Assembly: GCA_027066695.1 (NCBI GenBank)
Contig: JAMONE010000094.1
Coordinates: 1-12,580, forward strand
DNA: 12,580 nucleotides
Reading direction: 5' to 3'
From: Micavibrio sp.
Lineage (GTDB): Bacteria; Pseudomonadota; Alphaproteobacteria; Micavibrionales; Micavibrionaceae
Position numbers and translations under genes: made by a program
Notes under the pieces: model-generated
Seen by the model: only the letters and a program-made list of their open reading frames with translations
Database searches by the model: none
Told to the model about the DNA's origin: nothing
Shown here: positions 6,644 to 12,580 of the stretch, piece after piece
Layout: each line of letters starts with the position of its first letter
Position numbering within the stretch: position 1 is the stretch's first letter

Positions 6644-7900
6644 ATGAATTTACAAGAATTAAAAACACGTTCTCCAGCCGAATTATTAGCTTTTGCGGAA
6701 GAATTAGAAGTCGAAAATTGCAATACAATGCGCAAACAAGATATGATGTTTGCAGTTTTGAAACAATTGGCTAAACAAAATGTTCCAATATCAGGTGTTG
6801 GTGTTTTAGAAGTCTTGCAAGATGGCTTTGGCTTCCTTCGCTCACCTGAGGAAAATTATCTTCCTGGGCCTGATGATATTTATGTATCACCATCACAGGT
6901 GCGCCGTTTTGGATTGCGCACAGGTGATATTGTTGAAGGCGAGATCCGCGCTCCTAAAGATTCAGAGCGTTATTTTGCACTTCTTAGAGTTGGCTCTATC
7001 AGTAACGAAGCACCAGATAAGCTGCGCCACCGTATTAATTTTGATAACCTAACTCCACTTTATCCTGATCGTAAGATTAAGCTGGAAATTGATGATCCGA
7101 CGAAAAATTCAAATTTACAGCGCGTTATTGAGCTAACTTCTCCTATTGGTTTTGGTCAACGCGCTTTAATTGTTGCCCCGCCGCGTACGGGTAAAACAGT
7201 TATGATGCAAAATATTGCAACTTCGATTGCTATTAATCATCCTGATGCTTACTTGATCGTTCTTCTTATTGATGAACGCCCTGAAGAAGTAACAGACATG
7301 GCGCGAAGCGTTAAGGGTGAGGTTGTTTCCTCTACTTTTGATGAGCCAGCGCAACGTCACGTTCAAGTTGCTGAAATGGTAATGGAAAAGGCTAAACGTT
7401 TGGTTGAGCATAAACGCGATGTTATTATTCTGCTCGATTCTATAACACGCCTTGCGCGCGCTTATAATACGGTTGTCCCTTCTTCTGGTAAAGTTCTTAC
7501 TGGCGGCGTGGATGCAAACGCTTTGCAACGCCCTAAACGTTTCTTTGGCGCAGCGCGTAATATAGAGCAAGGCGGAAGCCTGACAATTATTGCTACTGCT
7601 TTGATTGAAACAGGATCACGTATGGATGAGGTTATCTTTGAAGAGTTCAAAGGTACTGGTAACTCCGAGATTGTTCTTGATCGTAAAATTTCTGATAAGC
7701 GCGTATTCCCAGCGATTGATATTCAAAAATCAGGTACTCGTAAGGAAGAGCTTTTGGTTGATAAAGATACATTGCAAAAAATGTGGGTTCTTCGCCGAAT
7801 TCTTAATCCGATGGGAACTGTTGATGCTGTTGAATTTTTGCTCGGCAAGATGAAACAAACCAAGAGCAATGATGAATTTTTCCAATCTATGAATCAGTAA
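6644..7900 (+). CDS. rho: Transcription termination factor Rho
   Basis: Rho is a hexameric RNA-dependent ATPase and helicase that ends transcription at unstructured C-rich RNA. The 418-aa protein lacks the extra N-terminal insertions of some families. MNLQELKTRSPAELLAFAEE is the N-terminal helical Rho_N region. The RNA-binding cold-shock-like domain contains GFGFLRSPEENYLPGPDDIY (61-80). Walker A APPRTGKT is at 178-185; position 181 is Arg where E. coli has Lys. Walker B is IILLDSITRL with Asp265, the Q-loop is SSGKVLTGG (280-288), and the R-loop and arginine finger region is SEIVLDRKISDKRVFPAIDI (341-360) followed by SGTRKEEL. The start ATG matches the expected N-terminus but has only a weak ribosome-binding site. 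It lies downstream of hemJ, an order typical of alphaproteobacteria as I recall it. Confidence 0.98.
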   Translation: MNLQELKTRSPAELLAFAEELEVENCNTMRKQDMMFAVLKQLAKQNVPISGVGVLEVLQDGFGFLRSPEENYLPGPDDIYVSPSQVRRFGLRTGDIVEGEIRAPKDSERYFALLRVGSISNEAPDKLRHRINFDNLTPLYPDRKIKLEIDDPTKNSNLQRVIELTSPIGFGQRALIVAPPRTGKTVMMQNIATSIAINHPDAYLIVLLIDERPEEVTDMARSVKGEVVSSTFDEPAQRHVQVAEMVMEKAKRLVEHKRDVIILLDSITRLARAYNTVVPSSGKVLTGGVDANALQRPKRFFGAARNIEQGGSLTIIATALIETGSRMDEVIFEEFKGTGNSEIVLDRKISDKRVFPAIDIQKSGTRKEELLVDKDTLQKMWVLRRILNPMGTVDAVEFLLGKMKQTKSNDEFFQSMNQ

Positions 7901-7973
7901 TAATATATATGGATATATAACAGTTGCTAACTAGAGGCTTCAATTATTTTTTGGAATGAAACCCTAAAAAATA

Positions 7974-8654
7974 CTAAAGTTTAGATGGATCGAAGTCAGG
8001 CGCGTCTTCTGATATTACAACTTTTCTTTTAGGTGCATTTTCATCATCACCTTCTTTAGAAGGAATAGTTTTTTCAGTTAAGCTAATATCAGATTCTTTG
8101 GAGACAGCGTCTTCATTATTTTCCTCTACAACTTCATCTTCATCTATAAGGATTTCATTTTCTGTGAGATTTTCTTCGTCCTCTTCCTCTTTTAAACTTT
8201 CATTGTAAGCAGCCGTTTGTGCTTTATCTATTTTTTCTTTTGAGTCTCTATATAAATCAATAATTTCAATGCGTGGTTTTTCAAATGATTCGCGACGTGC
8301 TTCAAGAGATTCGCGTAATTTTTTTGCGCTTTCCCTAAATCCAAGTGTACGGCCATATATATCATAATACTCATAATCATATTCTTCTTTTACAGTCCCC
8401 GTAACGGCGTCAGAAGAAGTCGGAAGCAATTCTATGAGAGCATTTGCCTCTTCAAGAGTTAATGTTTCTTCTTCGTCATCAATACTTGTTTTTTCAATAT
8501 TACTAAAATCATTTACGGCAGCAGGGCTTTCATCTTCTGCAATTGTTTCTTCTGACGATATATCACTATCAATATCATCTTCAGAATAAACATGGGAAAA
8601 TGGGAGAGTACTACAGATTAGAGAAAATAAAGCGACACGAGCAAAAGATTTCAT
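7974..8654 (-). CDS. Exported acidic protein of unknown function
   Basis: I do not recognise this 226-aa protein. From the ATG at 8654 it has a clear Sec-type signal peptide: Lys2 and Arg6, a hydrophobic core VALFSLICSTLPF, then probable cleavage after VYS (near 24). There is no convincing lipobox, so it is probably periplasmic or secreted. By hand count 64 of 226 residues are Asp/Glu and only 25 Lys/Arg, concentrated in acidic low-complexity stretches (25-70 and 155-220). A more structured centre (about 90-153) has the tyrosine-rich EEYDYEYYDIYGRTLGF and a charged, probably helical segment rich in Arg and Glu. An in-frame TTG extends the frame to 8681, but GGAG placed 7 nt before ATG 8654 decides the start. 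It stands alone, convergent with rho. Possible roles such as cation binding or envelope function are guesses. Confidence 0.75.
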   Translation of the reverse strand: MKSFARVALFSLICSTLPFSHVYSEDDIDSDISSEETIAEDESPAAVNDFSNIEKTSIDDEEETLTLEEANALIELLPTSSDAVTGTVKEEYDYEYYDIYGRTLGFRESAKKLRESLEARRESFEKPRIEIIDLYRDSKEKIDKAQTAAYNESLKEEEDEENLTENEILIDEDEVVEENNEDAVSKESDISLTEKTIPSKEGDDENAPKRKVVISEDAPDFDPSKL

Positions 8655-8690
8655 CGAAAGACTCCGGAAATGATAAAACAACCTACATAT

Positions 8691-8718
8691 AATATAGCAT
8701 ATTTAAATTTTAATCAAA
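8691..8718 (-). promoter_or_regulatory. Candidate promoter of the acidic-protein gene
   Basis: On the minus strand TTTGAT (8718-8713), a 16-nt spacer and TATATT (8696-8691) lie about 37 nt before the ATG at 8654. The surrounding DNA is AT-rich, so such matches occur easily by chance. Confidence 0.3.
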
Positions 8719-8977
8719 GTGTTGTTATAAAAATAACTAAAACACACCAATATAATAACTTGAGTTGGACCACGACTAGCCAGAGATCGGTAGTGGTTCA
8801 GTAATAAATGTACTCATTTGCATAATTCTCCTGTTAAAGAGTATCTGCATAACCACATAATTACGCTCCATAAAAACACCATAATGATGGGTCAATTTTA
8901 AATGCGTATTGACAATTGCTGCCATTACCTTCTGATTTTCATGGTTTTAGCCAATGGTACCAAAGTTCTTCATTTTT
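8719..8977. other. Intergenic region between nrdA and the acidic-protein gene
   Basis: No recognisable gene is present. It holds the short inverted repeat GTCAAT/ATTGAC (8891-8896 and 8908-8913), an imperfect ACCAC/GTGGT repeat near 8769-8797, and a minus-strand 31-codon frame (8871-8776) with an AGGAG upstream of an internal ATG at 8823. I see no strong intrinsic terminator after nrdA. Confidence 0.5.
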
Positions 8978-10813
8978 TTACTGGCAAGCCAAACATTCTT
9001 CGTAATTACCTGTTTCGTTGAAGCTGCCTTGTTCGCCTTTGCTTTTTTCCTCATCCGAGGCTTTTGCGCGTTCCCATGAGGCGTTGCTTTCGGCGCGTTG
9101 TATGGATTTTGAGCGGCAATAATATAATGATTTAATGCCTTTTTTCCATGCGCTTAAATGAAGGCCATGTAGCTCGGATTTATGGACATTTGCGGGTAGG
9201 AACAAATTCACGCTTTGCGCTTGGCAAACGAAAGGTGTGCGATCTGCGCAATGCTCAATAATCCAGCGTTGGTCTATCTCGAACGCGGTTTTGAACACGT
9301 CTTTTTCTTCCGTAGAAAGCTCGTCCAAATGCTGCACTGATCCTTCATTAGTGAAGATAGAACTCCAGATATCATCTGTATTCATGCCCTTTTCTTCCAA
9401 TAATTTCTCCAAAAATTTATTCTTCACAGGGAATGATCCAGACAAGGTTTTATGCGTGTAAGCATTGGCTGCTATCGGCTCAACCCCCGGTGATGCACCA
9501 CCGCAAATGATTGATATGGACGCGGTCGGGGCAACTGCCATTTTGTTGGAGAATCGCTCCATTATGCCGTAATCAGCCGCATCAGGACACGCGCCGCGCT
9601 CATGCGCTAGCTTCACGGATGCGTCATCAGCTTGGCGTTTGATAAGCTGGAACATGCGCCTGTTCCAGACTTTGGCCATAACACCTTCCATAGGTATTTT
9701 CTTATCCTGCAAGAATGAGTGGAAACCCATAACGCCTAAGCCCACAGAACGCTCACGCATGGCCGCATATTTCGCGCGTTTCATTGAATCAGGTGCTTTT
9801 TCTATAAAGTCCGTCAGTACATTATCGAGAAACCTCATGATATCTTCAATGAAAGTAGGGTGATCCTGCCATTCATCAAATTTCTCAAGATTAAGCGAGG
9901 ACAAGCAGCAAACGGCTGTGCGCTCATTACCAAGGTGATCTTTACCAGTCGGCAGCGTAATCTCAGAGCAAAGATTAGACATCTTCACATTAAGGCCAGC
10001 CATTTTATGATGATCGGGGATAGCGTCATTAACATGGTCGATAAACACAAAATACGGCTCACCCGTTTCAACGCGCGCAGTTAGCAAACGAATCCATAGA
10101 TCGCGCGCGCTCACTTTATCAACTACTGAATTATCTTTCGGAGATTTAAGCGCCCATTCCTCGTCATTTTCAACTGCTTCCATGAAGCGGTTAGGAATAA
10201 GAACGCCGTGATGCAGGTTCAGGGCTTTACGGTTAGGATCGCCGCCTGTTGGACGGCGAATCTCTGTGAACTCCTCGATTTCAGGATGCCAAACAGGCAA
10301 ATATATAGCGGCACTACCGCGACGTAGCGAGCCTTGAGATATAGCCAAAGTAAGCGAATCCATAACGCGGATAAACGGAACAATGCCCGAAGTCTTACCA
10401 TTACGCCCGACTTTCTCACCGATAGAGCGCACATTACCCCAATATGAGCCAATACCGCCGCCAAGCGAGGCAAGGGAAACATTCTCATTCCATAGCTGCA
10501 TAATATCTTCCAAAGAATCACCTGTTTCATTCAAGAAGCAGGAAATCGGCAGGCCGCGGCTAGTCCCGCCATTCGAGAGAATCGGCGTTGAAGGCATAAA
10601 CCATAGCTTTGACATGTAATCATAAATGCGCTGCGCATGATCGCTGTTATCACCATAATACATTGAAACGCGGGCAAATAGATCTTGGGGCTGCTCTTCG
10701 GGTAGAAGATACCTATCGATTAGTGTTGCTTTACCAAATTCAGTTAGGTTATCGTCTCTTGATCTATCGATGCGGACACGATTTCCCCTCTCCATTTGCG
10801 CGAGGTCAAACAT
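8978..10813 (-). CDS. nrdA: Ribonucleoside-diphosphate reductase, class I alpha subunit (no ATP-cone)
   Basis: This is the large catalytic subunit of class I ribonucleotide reductase, making dNDPs from NDPs with a radical supplied by NrdB. In this 611-aa protein the active-site pair is Cys92 (PISCFLNE) and Cys302 (TAVCCLSSLNL). The radical-site loop NLCSEI gives Asn280, Cys282 and Glu284, equivalent to E. coli Asn437, Cys439 and Glu441. Tyr564-Tyr565 in SLYYCRSKS are the radical-relay tyrosines, and the C-terminal shuttle cysteines are Cys607 and Cys610 (EECLACQ). PSTPILSNGG (74-83) and APTASISIICGGASPGVEP (428-446) are further family motifs. The protein enters the catalytic fold almost at once and lacks the roughly 90-residue N-terminal ATP-cone, so dATP activity control through that domain is not expected. 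AAGGAG lies 8 nt before the ATG. No nrdB is visible on either side. Confidence 0.96.
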   Translation of the reverse strand: MFDLAQMERGNRVRIDRSRDDNLTEFGKATLIDRYLLPEEQPQDLFARVSMYYGDNSDHAQRIYDYMSKLWFMPSTPILSNGGTSRGLPISCFLNETGDSLEDIMQLWNENVSLASLGGGIGSYWGNVRSIGEKVGRNGKTSGIVPFIRVMDSLTLAISQGSLRRGSAAIYLPVWHPEIEEFTEIRRPTGGDPNRKALNLHHGVLIPNRFMEAVENDEEWALKSPKDNSVVDKVSARDLWIRLLTARVETGEPYFVFIDHVNDAIPDHHKMAGLNVKMSNLCSEITLPTGKDHLGNERTAVCCLSSLNLEKFDEWQDHPTFIEDIMRFLDNVLTDFIEKAPDSMKRAKYAAMRERSVGLGVMGFHSFLQDKKIPMEGVMAKVWNRRMFQLIKRQADDASVKLAHERGACPDAADYGIMERFSNKMAVAPTASISIICGGASPGVEPIAANAYTHKTLSGSFPVKNKFLEKLLEEKGMNTDDIWSSIFTNEGSVQHLDELSTEEKDVFKTAFEIDQRWIIEHCADRTPFVCQAQSVNLFLPANVHKSELHGLHLSAWKKGIKSLYYCRSKSIQRAESNASWERAKASDEEKSKGEQGSFNETGNYEECLACQ

Positions 10814-10888
10814 GAGCTATGCTCCTTCAAGTTATAGTTACTCATTCTTATGAAGTTTATTCAAGGAATGCTTTAAAAAAGAAGATAA

Positions 10889-10904
10889 ACACAATCTGTA
10901 GTGA
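10889..10904. promoter_or_regulatory. NrdR-box-like operator, proximal to nrdA
   Basis: ACACAATCTGTAGTGA matches the NrdR palindrome as I recall it (ACACWATATATWGTGT) at 13 of 16 positions. It is the weaker of two tandem boxes and lies about 76-91 bp upstream of the nrdA ATG. NrdR is the ATP/dATP-sensing repressor of ribonucleotide reductase genes. Confidence 0.65.
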
Positions 10905-10920
10905 TTATCTTGCAGTTAAG

Positions 10921-10936
10921 ATACTATATATCGTGT
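10921..10936. promoter_or_regulatory. NrdR-box-like operator, distal to nrdA
   Basis: ATACTATATATCGTGT matches the NrdR palindrome at 14 of 16 positions. Its start is exactly 32 bp from the start of the proximal box (16-bp gap, about three helical turns), the tandem spacing characteristic of NrdR targets. Confidence 0.72.
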
Positions 10937-10952
10937 TTAGTACCAAATTGAA
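10925..10952 (-). promoter_or_regulatory. Candidate nrdA promoter overlapping the distal NrdR box
   Basis: On the minus strand TTCAAT (10952-10947), a 16-nt spacer and TATATA (10930-10925) place the -10 within the distal NrdR-like box, which would fit repression by occlusion. The hexamers are imperfect and AT-rich, so this is tentative. Confidence 0.35.
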
Positions 10953-11025
10953 TTTATTCCTAGACCTGTATATGCTAGCTCGGAACGCTCTGATTCATCA
11001 CATAAAAATCGACATATCCAAAGCT

Positions 11026-11034
11026 TTATCCACC
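11026..11034 (+). promoter_or_regulatory. DnaA-box-like 9-mer
   Basis: TTATCCACC differs from the DnaA consensus TTATCCACA at the last base. It lies upstream of nrdA; in E. coli nrdAB is influenced by DnaA boxes. A single near-match is weak evidence. Confidence 0.3.
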
Positions 11035-11065
11035 TGTGAAAAAAAGTGAAATAGTAATTTTATTG

Positions 11066-11089
11066 CTTAAATATAATGATATATTTAAG
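11066..11089. repeat. Perfect 10-bp-arm palindrome
   Basis: CTTAAATATA (11066-11075) and TATATTTAAG (11080-11089) are exact reverse complements around a 4-nt ATGA loop. No T-tract follows on either strand, so it is not a standard terminator. It could be an operator or a cruciform-forming site. Confidence 0.7.
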
Positions 11090-11141
11090 AATCTAGGGCA
11101 CTTACAATCTCGAACACTGTGTGATTTTTAATTCAAGTTAC

Positions 11142-11267
11142 TATAGAATGCTCTGCAAAACTTGTTTTAAAGGGCGTTCTATGGTTACAGCAAAGCGGCA
11201 ACCCGCAGCGCAGCGTGCGTAAAACAGAAAATATATAGAAAACTATGCTTTTGCAGAGGTTACTATA
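11142..11267. mobile_element. MITE-like element with imperfect terminal inverted repeats
   Basis: CTCTGCAAAA (11151-11160) and TTTTGCAGAG (11249-11258) form a perfect 10-bp inverted repeat. It extends outward imperfectly to TATAG (11142-11146) and CTATA (11263-11267), giving 17 of 21 matches with the last outer base included. A TATA on both sides could be a 4-bp target duplication (11142-11145 and 11264-11267). The larger direct repeat GTTACTATA (11137-11145 and 11259-11267) overlaps these ends. The interior is distinctly GC-richer than its surroundings (about 11172-11220) and codes for nothing. An additional stem ATAGAATG/CGTTCTAT (11143-11150 and 11175-11182) can form. Size and structure fit a non-autonomous insertion element; the CTCTGCAAAA-type end reminds me of some IS5-family ends, but that is from memory and weak. 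Confidence 0.5.
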
Positions 11268-11303
11268 TTGTAAAAATAAATTGAAAAAACAGGTTATATA
11301 TTT

Positions 11304-12218
11304 ATGAATAACTGGACTCCCGAAACTTCCTTAAGCAAAAAGCCTCACAGGGTTTTGCTTAAACGTGGTGAATTTGTTGATCACGCGCGGGGTGGGCGCG
11401 TAGTTCCGTACAAAATTTATTATCCTGTAGATCACGGTGAAGGCAAAATTCCTGTGATTTTGTGGAGTCATGGATTTGGTGGAAACCGTGACGGCGCGTC
11501 ATTTTTATCGCGATTTTTTGCTGGCCACGGCTATATCATTGTTCACATCACCCATGCAGGCACGGATAGCTCGCTTTGGCAGGGGAAGGGCGGTCATGCG
11601 TGGGATATTCTGCAAAAGGTAAAGATCACGCGCGAGACTACGCTAAACCGCATGTATGACATCCCCTTTGTGTTAGATCAGCTTGAGCATTTTGCGCTGG
11701 AAAACCCTGATATTGGCGAGCATATGGATATGAGCCGCATTTGCATGTCAGGGCATTCATTCGGCGCGATGACTACGCAGGTTATGGCAGGCATGAAGTT
11801 TCCCAATCATGAAAACCGCTTGATGGATCTGCGTGATAATCGCATAAGCTGCGGGATTCTCTACAGCCCTGTGCCGATCGGCCATATAAGTGATGCGCCG
11901 CCAGAAGATCTTTATAGCTCTATTGATATTCCGCTATTCCATATGACGGGAACGGATGATGCTTTGCCGCTTGATGATTACGGTTATGAGCATCGCCTGA
12001 TTATTTACGAGCATTCAAGCCATCCCGAGAAATATTTACAGGTGCTAGATGATGGCGATCATATGGTTTATAATGGTACGCGCGGTAAATTGGCTGTAAA
12101 CCCGCGCCGCGCTGAGCATGAGGACGCAATAAAGATTGCCGCTTTTGCTTTTCTGGAAAGTTATTTGAAGGATAATAAGGTGGCTAAAGCTTGGCTTTTG
12201 GCGGAGTATGGTAAATGA
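11304..12218 (+). CDS. Alpha/beta hydrolase (esterase or lipase-like), substrate unknown
   Basis: This 304-aa cytoplasmic protein has no signal peptide and shows the alpha/beta-hydrolase fold. VILWSHGFGGNRDG (51-64) forms the oxyanion-hole region. MSGHSFGAMTTQV (148-160) contains the nucleophile elbow with Ser152, MTGTDDALPLD (214-224) provides the acid (Asp218 or Asp219), and DDGDHMVYNG (249-258) provides His253. The layout, with the nucleophile in GHSFG and a late GDH, resembles the dienelactone hydrolase, PAF-acetylhydrolase and chlorophyllase-like groups, so ester hydrolysis is likely but the substrate cannot be named. The Shine-Dalgarno is weak (AGG, 11 nt upstream). Its stop TGA overlaps the start of the ABC ATPase gene (ATGA), implying co-expression. 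The MITE-like element lies directly upstream and may carry or disrupt its promoter. Confidence 0.88.
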   Translation: MNNWTPETSLSKKPHRVLLKRGEFVDHARGGRVVPYKIYYPVDHGEGKIPVILWSHGFGGNRDGASFLSRFFAGHGYIIVHITHAGTDSSLWQGKGGHAWDILQKVKITRETTLNRMYDIPFVLDQLEHFALENPDIGEHMDMSRICMSGHSFGAMTTQVMAGMKFPNHENRLMDLRDNRISCGILYSPVPIGHISDAPPEDLYSSIDIPLFHMTGTDDALPLDDYGYEHRLIIYEHSSHPEKYLQVLDDGDHMVYNGTRGKLAVNPRRAEHEDAIKIAAFAFLESYLKDNKVAKAWLLAEYGK

Positions 12219-12580
12219 ATGCGATAGAAATCAGAAATCTCAAAAAGACTTACAAAGCCACCAAACGCATGGCTGAAAAGGTGGCACTTAAAAACATTGA
12301 TCTTGATATTCCGCGTGGCTCTATCTTTGCGCTGCTTGGCCCTAATGGCGCGGGGAAATCTACTATTATCAATATAATGGCAGGGCTAACGGTGAAAAGC
12401 TCTGGCTCGGTTAGTATTAATGGCTATGACATTGATAAGAATGAGCGTAATGCCAAGGCATCTATTGGCGTTGTACCGCAGGAAATTAATTTTGATCCAT
12501 ATTTCACGCCGCTTGAATCGCTAGAGCTTCAAGCTGGACTTTATGGCGTGCCTAAAGCTAAGCGTCGTTCAAAGGAAATC
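12215..12580 (+). CDS. ABC transporter ATP-binding protein, N-terminal part (cut by window edge)
   Basis: The first 122 codons are visible and the frame runs off the right edge. The start ATG at 12215 overlaps the hydrolase stop (ATGA) and has GGAG (12203-12206) at 8-nt spacing. EIRNLKKTY (5-13) is the A-loop region, Walker A GPNGAGKST is at 42-50, SINGYDI at 67-73, and the Q-loop Gln89 is in IGVVPQEINFDPYFT. The ABC signature and Walker B lie beyond the window. The wording resembles ATPases of ABC-2 type exporters (DrrA/NodI/CcmA-like), whose permease is usually the next gene. A basic insertion around ATKRMAEK (15-22) precedes the second strand, as in that group. The substrate is unknown. 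Confidence 0.92.
   Translation, partial: MNAIEIRNLKKTYKATKRMAEKVALKNIDLDIPRGSIFALLGPNGAGKSTIINIMAGLTVKSSGSVSINGYDIDKNERNAKASIGVVPQEINFDPYFTPLESLELQAGLYGVPKAKRRSKEI

Larger units (their letters stand above)
10814..11303. other. Divergent intergenic region between nrdA and the hydrolase gene
   Basis: These 490 bp hold no credible gene. From nrdA outward they contain two NrdR-box-like operators, a possible promoter, a DnaA-box-like site, a perfect 10-bp-arm palindrome and a MITE-like element next to the hydrolase start, all listed separately. No clear promoter for the hydrolase was identified. Confidence 0.65.

Noticed and set aside
7166..7570. 134-codon minus-strand open frame inside rho
   Set aside because: It is antisense to the Walker A to Q-loop region of a well conserved gene and has no protein features of its own.
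7904..7919. TATATAT/ATATATA inverted repeat after rho as a terminator
   Set aside because: It has a 2-nt loop, is purely AT and has no T-tract directly after, so it does not look like an intrinsic terminator.
8776..8871. 31-codon minus-strand frame with an AGGAG before an internal ATG at 8823
   Set aside because: It is too short and without family resemblance; the ribosome-binding-like motif alone is not enough to call a gene.
10819..11049. 76-codon plus-strand open frame in the nrdA upstream spacer
   Set aside because: It covers the NrdR-like boxes and shows no domain or ribosome-binding site; the regulatory reading is more economical.
1..12580. CRISPR array, tRNA or rRNA genes, prophage or toxin-antitoxin system
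   Set aside because: No regularly spaced repeats, no tRNA cloverleaf other than the tmRNA acceptor domain and no characteristic proteins were seen on either strand.

Overview
The window is bacterial chromosome, most likely from an AT-leaning alphaproteobacterium. The best evidence is a circularly permuted (two-piece) tmRNA gene of the alphaproteobacterial kind, supported by the gene order hemE-hemH-hemJ-rho. All large genes are intact housekeeping genes with canonical motifs. The genus cannot be fixed from the sequence.

Layout. 1-517 (-) is the 5' part of gyrB, reading off the left edge. Divergent from it is a hisC-type aminotransferase (641-1747, +). Convergent with hisC is ssrA (about 1798-2132, -) with its own promoter and intrinsic terminator. 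Next comes the coupled pair thyA-folA (2249-3557, +), then a 369-bp AT-rich spacer with repeated CACTTGAG motifs. The heme cluster hemE-hemH-hemJ (3927-6424, +) is packed with 0-bp spacing and a 16-bp overlap. rho (6644-7900, +) follows behind a clear sigma70-type promoter and a leader of about 156 nt. Convergent to rho is an orphan gene for an exported, highly acidic protein (7974-8654, -). Then comes nrdA (8978-10813, -), a class I ribonucleotide reductase large subunit without the N-terminal ATP-cone. A 490-bp divergent spacer upstream of nrdA holds a tandem pair of NrdR-box-like operators, a DnaA-box-like site, a perfect 24-bp palindrome and a MITE-like element of about 120 bp. Last are an alpha/beta hydrolase (11304-12218, +) and, overlapping its stop codon, the 5' part of an ABC transporter ATPase gene that runs off the right edge.

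How the genes work together. ThyA and FolA form the dTMP/tetrahydrofolate cycle, and NrdA supplies deoxyribonucleotides. HemE, HemJ and HemH carry out uroporphyrinogen decarboxylation, protoporphyrinogen oxidation and iron insertion; the coproporphyrinogen oxidase step is not in the window. Rho and tmRNA serve transcription termination and ribosome rescue.

I found no wholly new multi-gene system. The most interesting items are the unusually long, internally repeated tmRNA tag, the paired NrdR operators, the MITE-like element, the repeats upstream of hemE, the rho leader and the orphan acidic protein.
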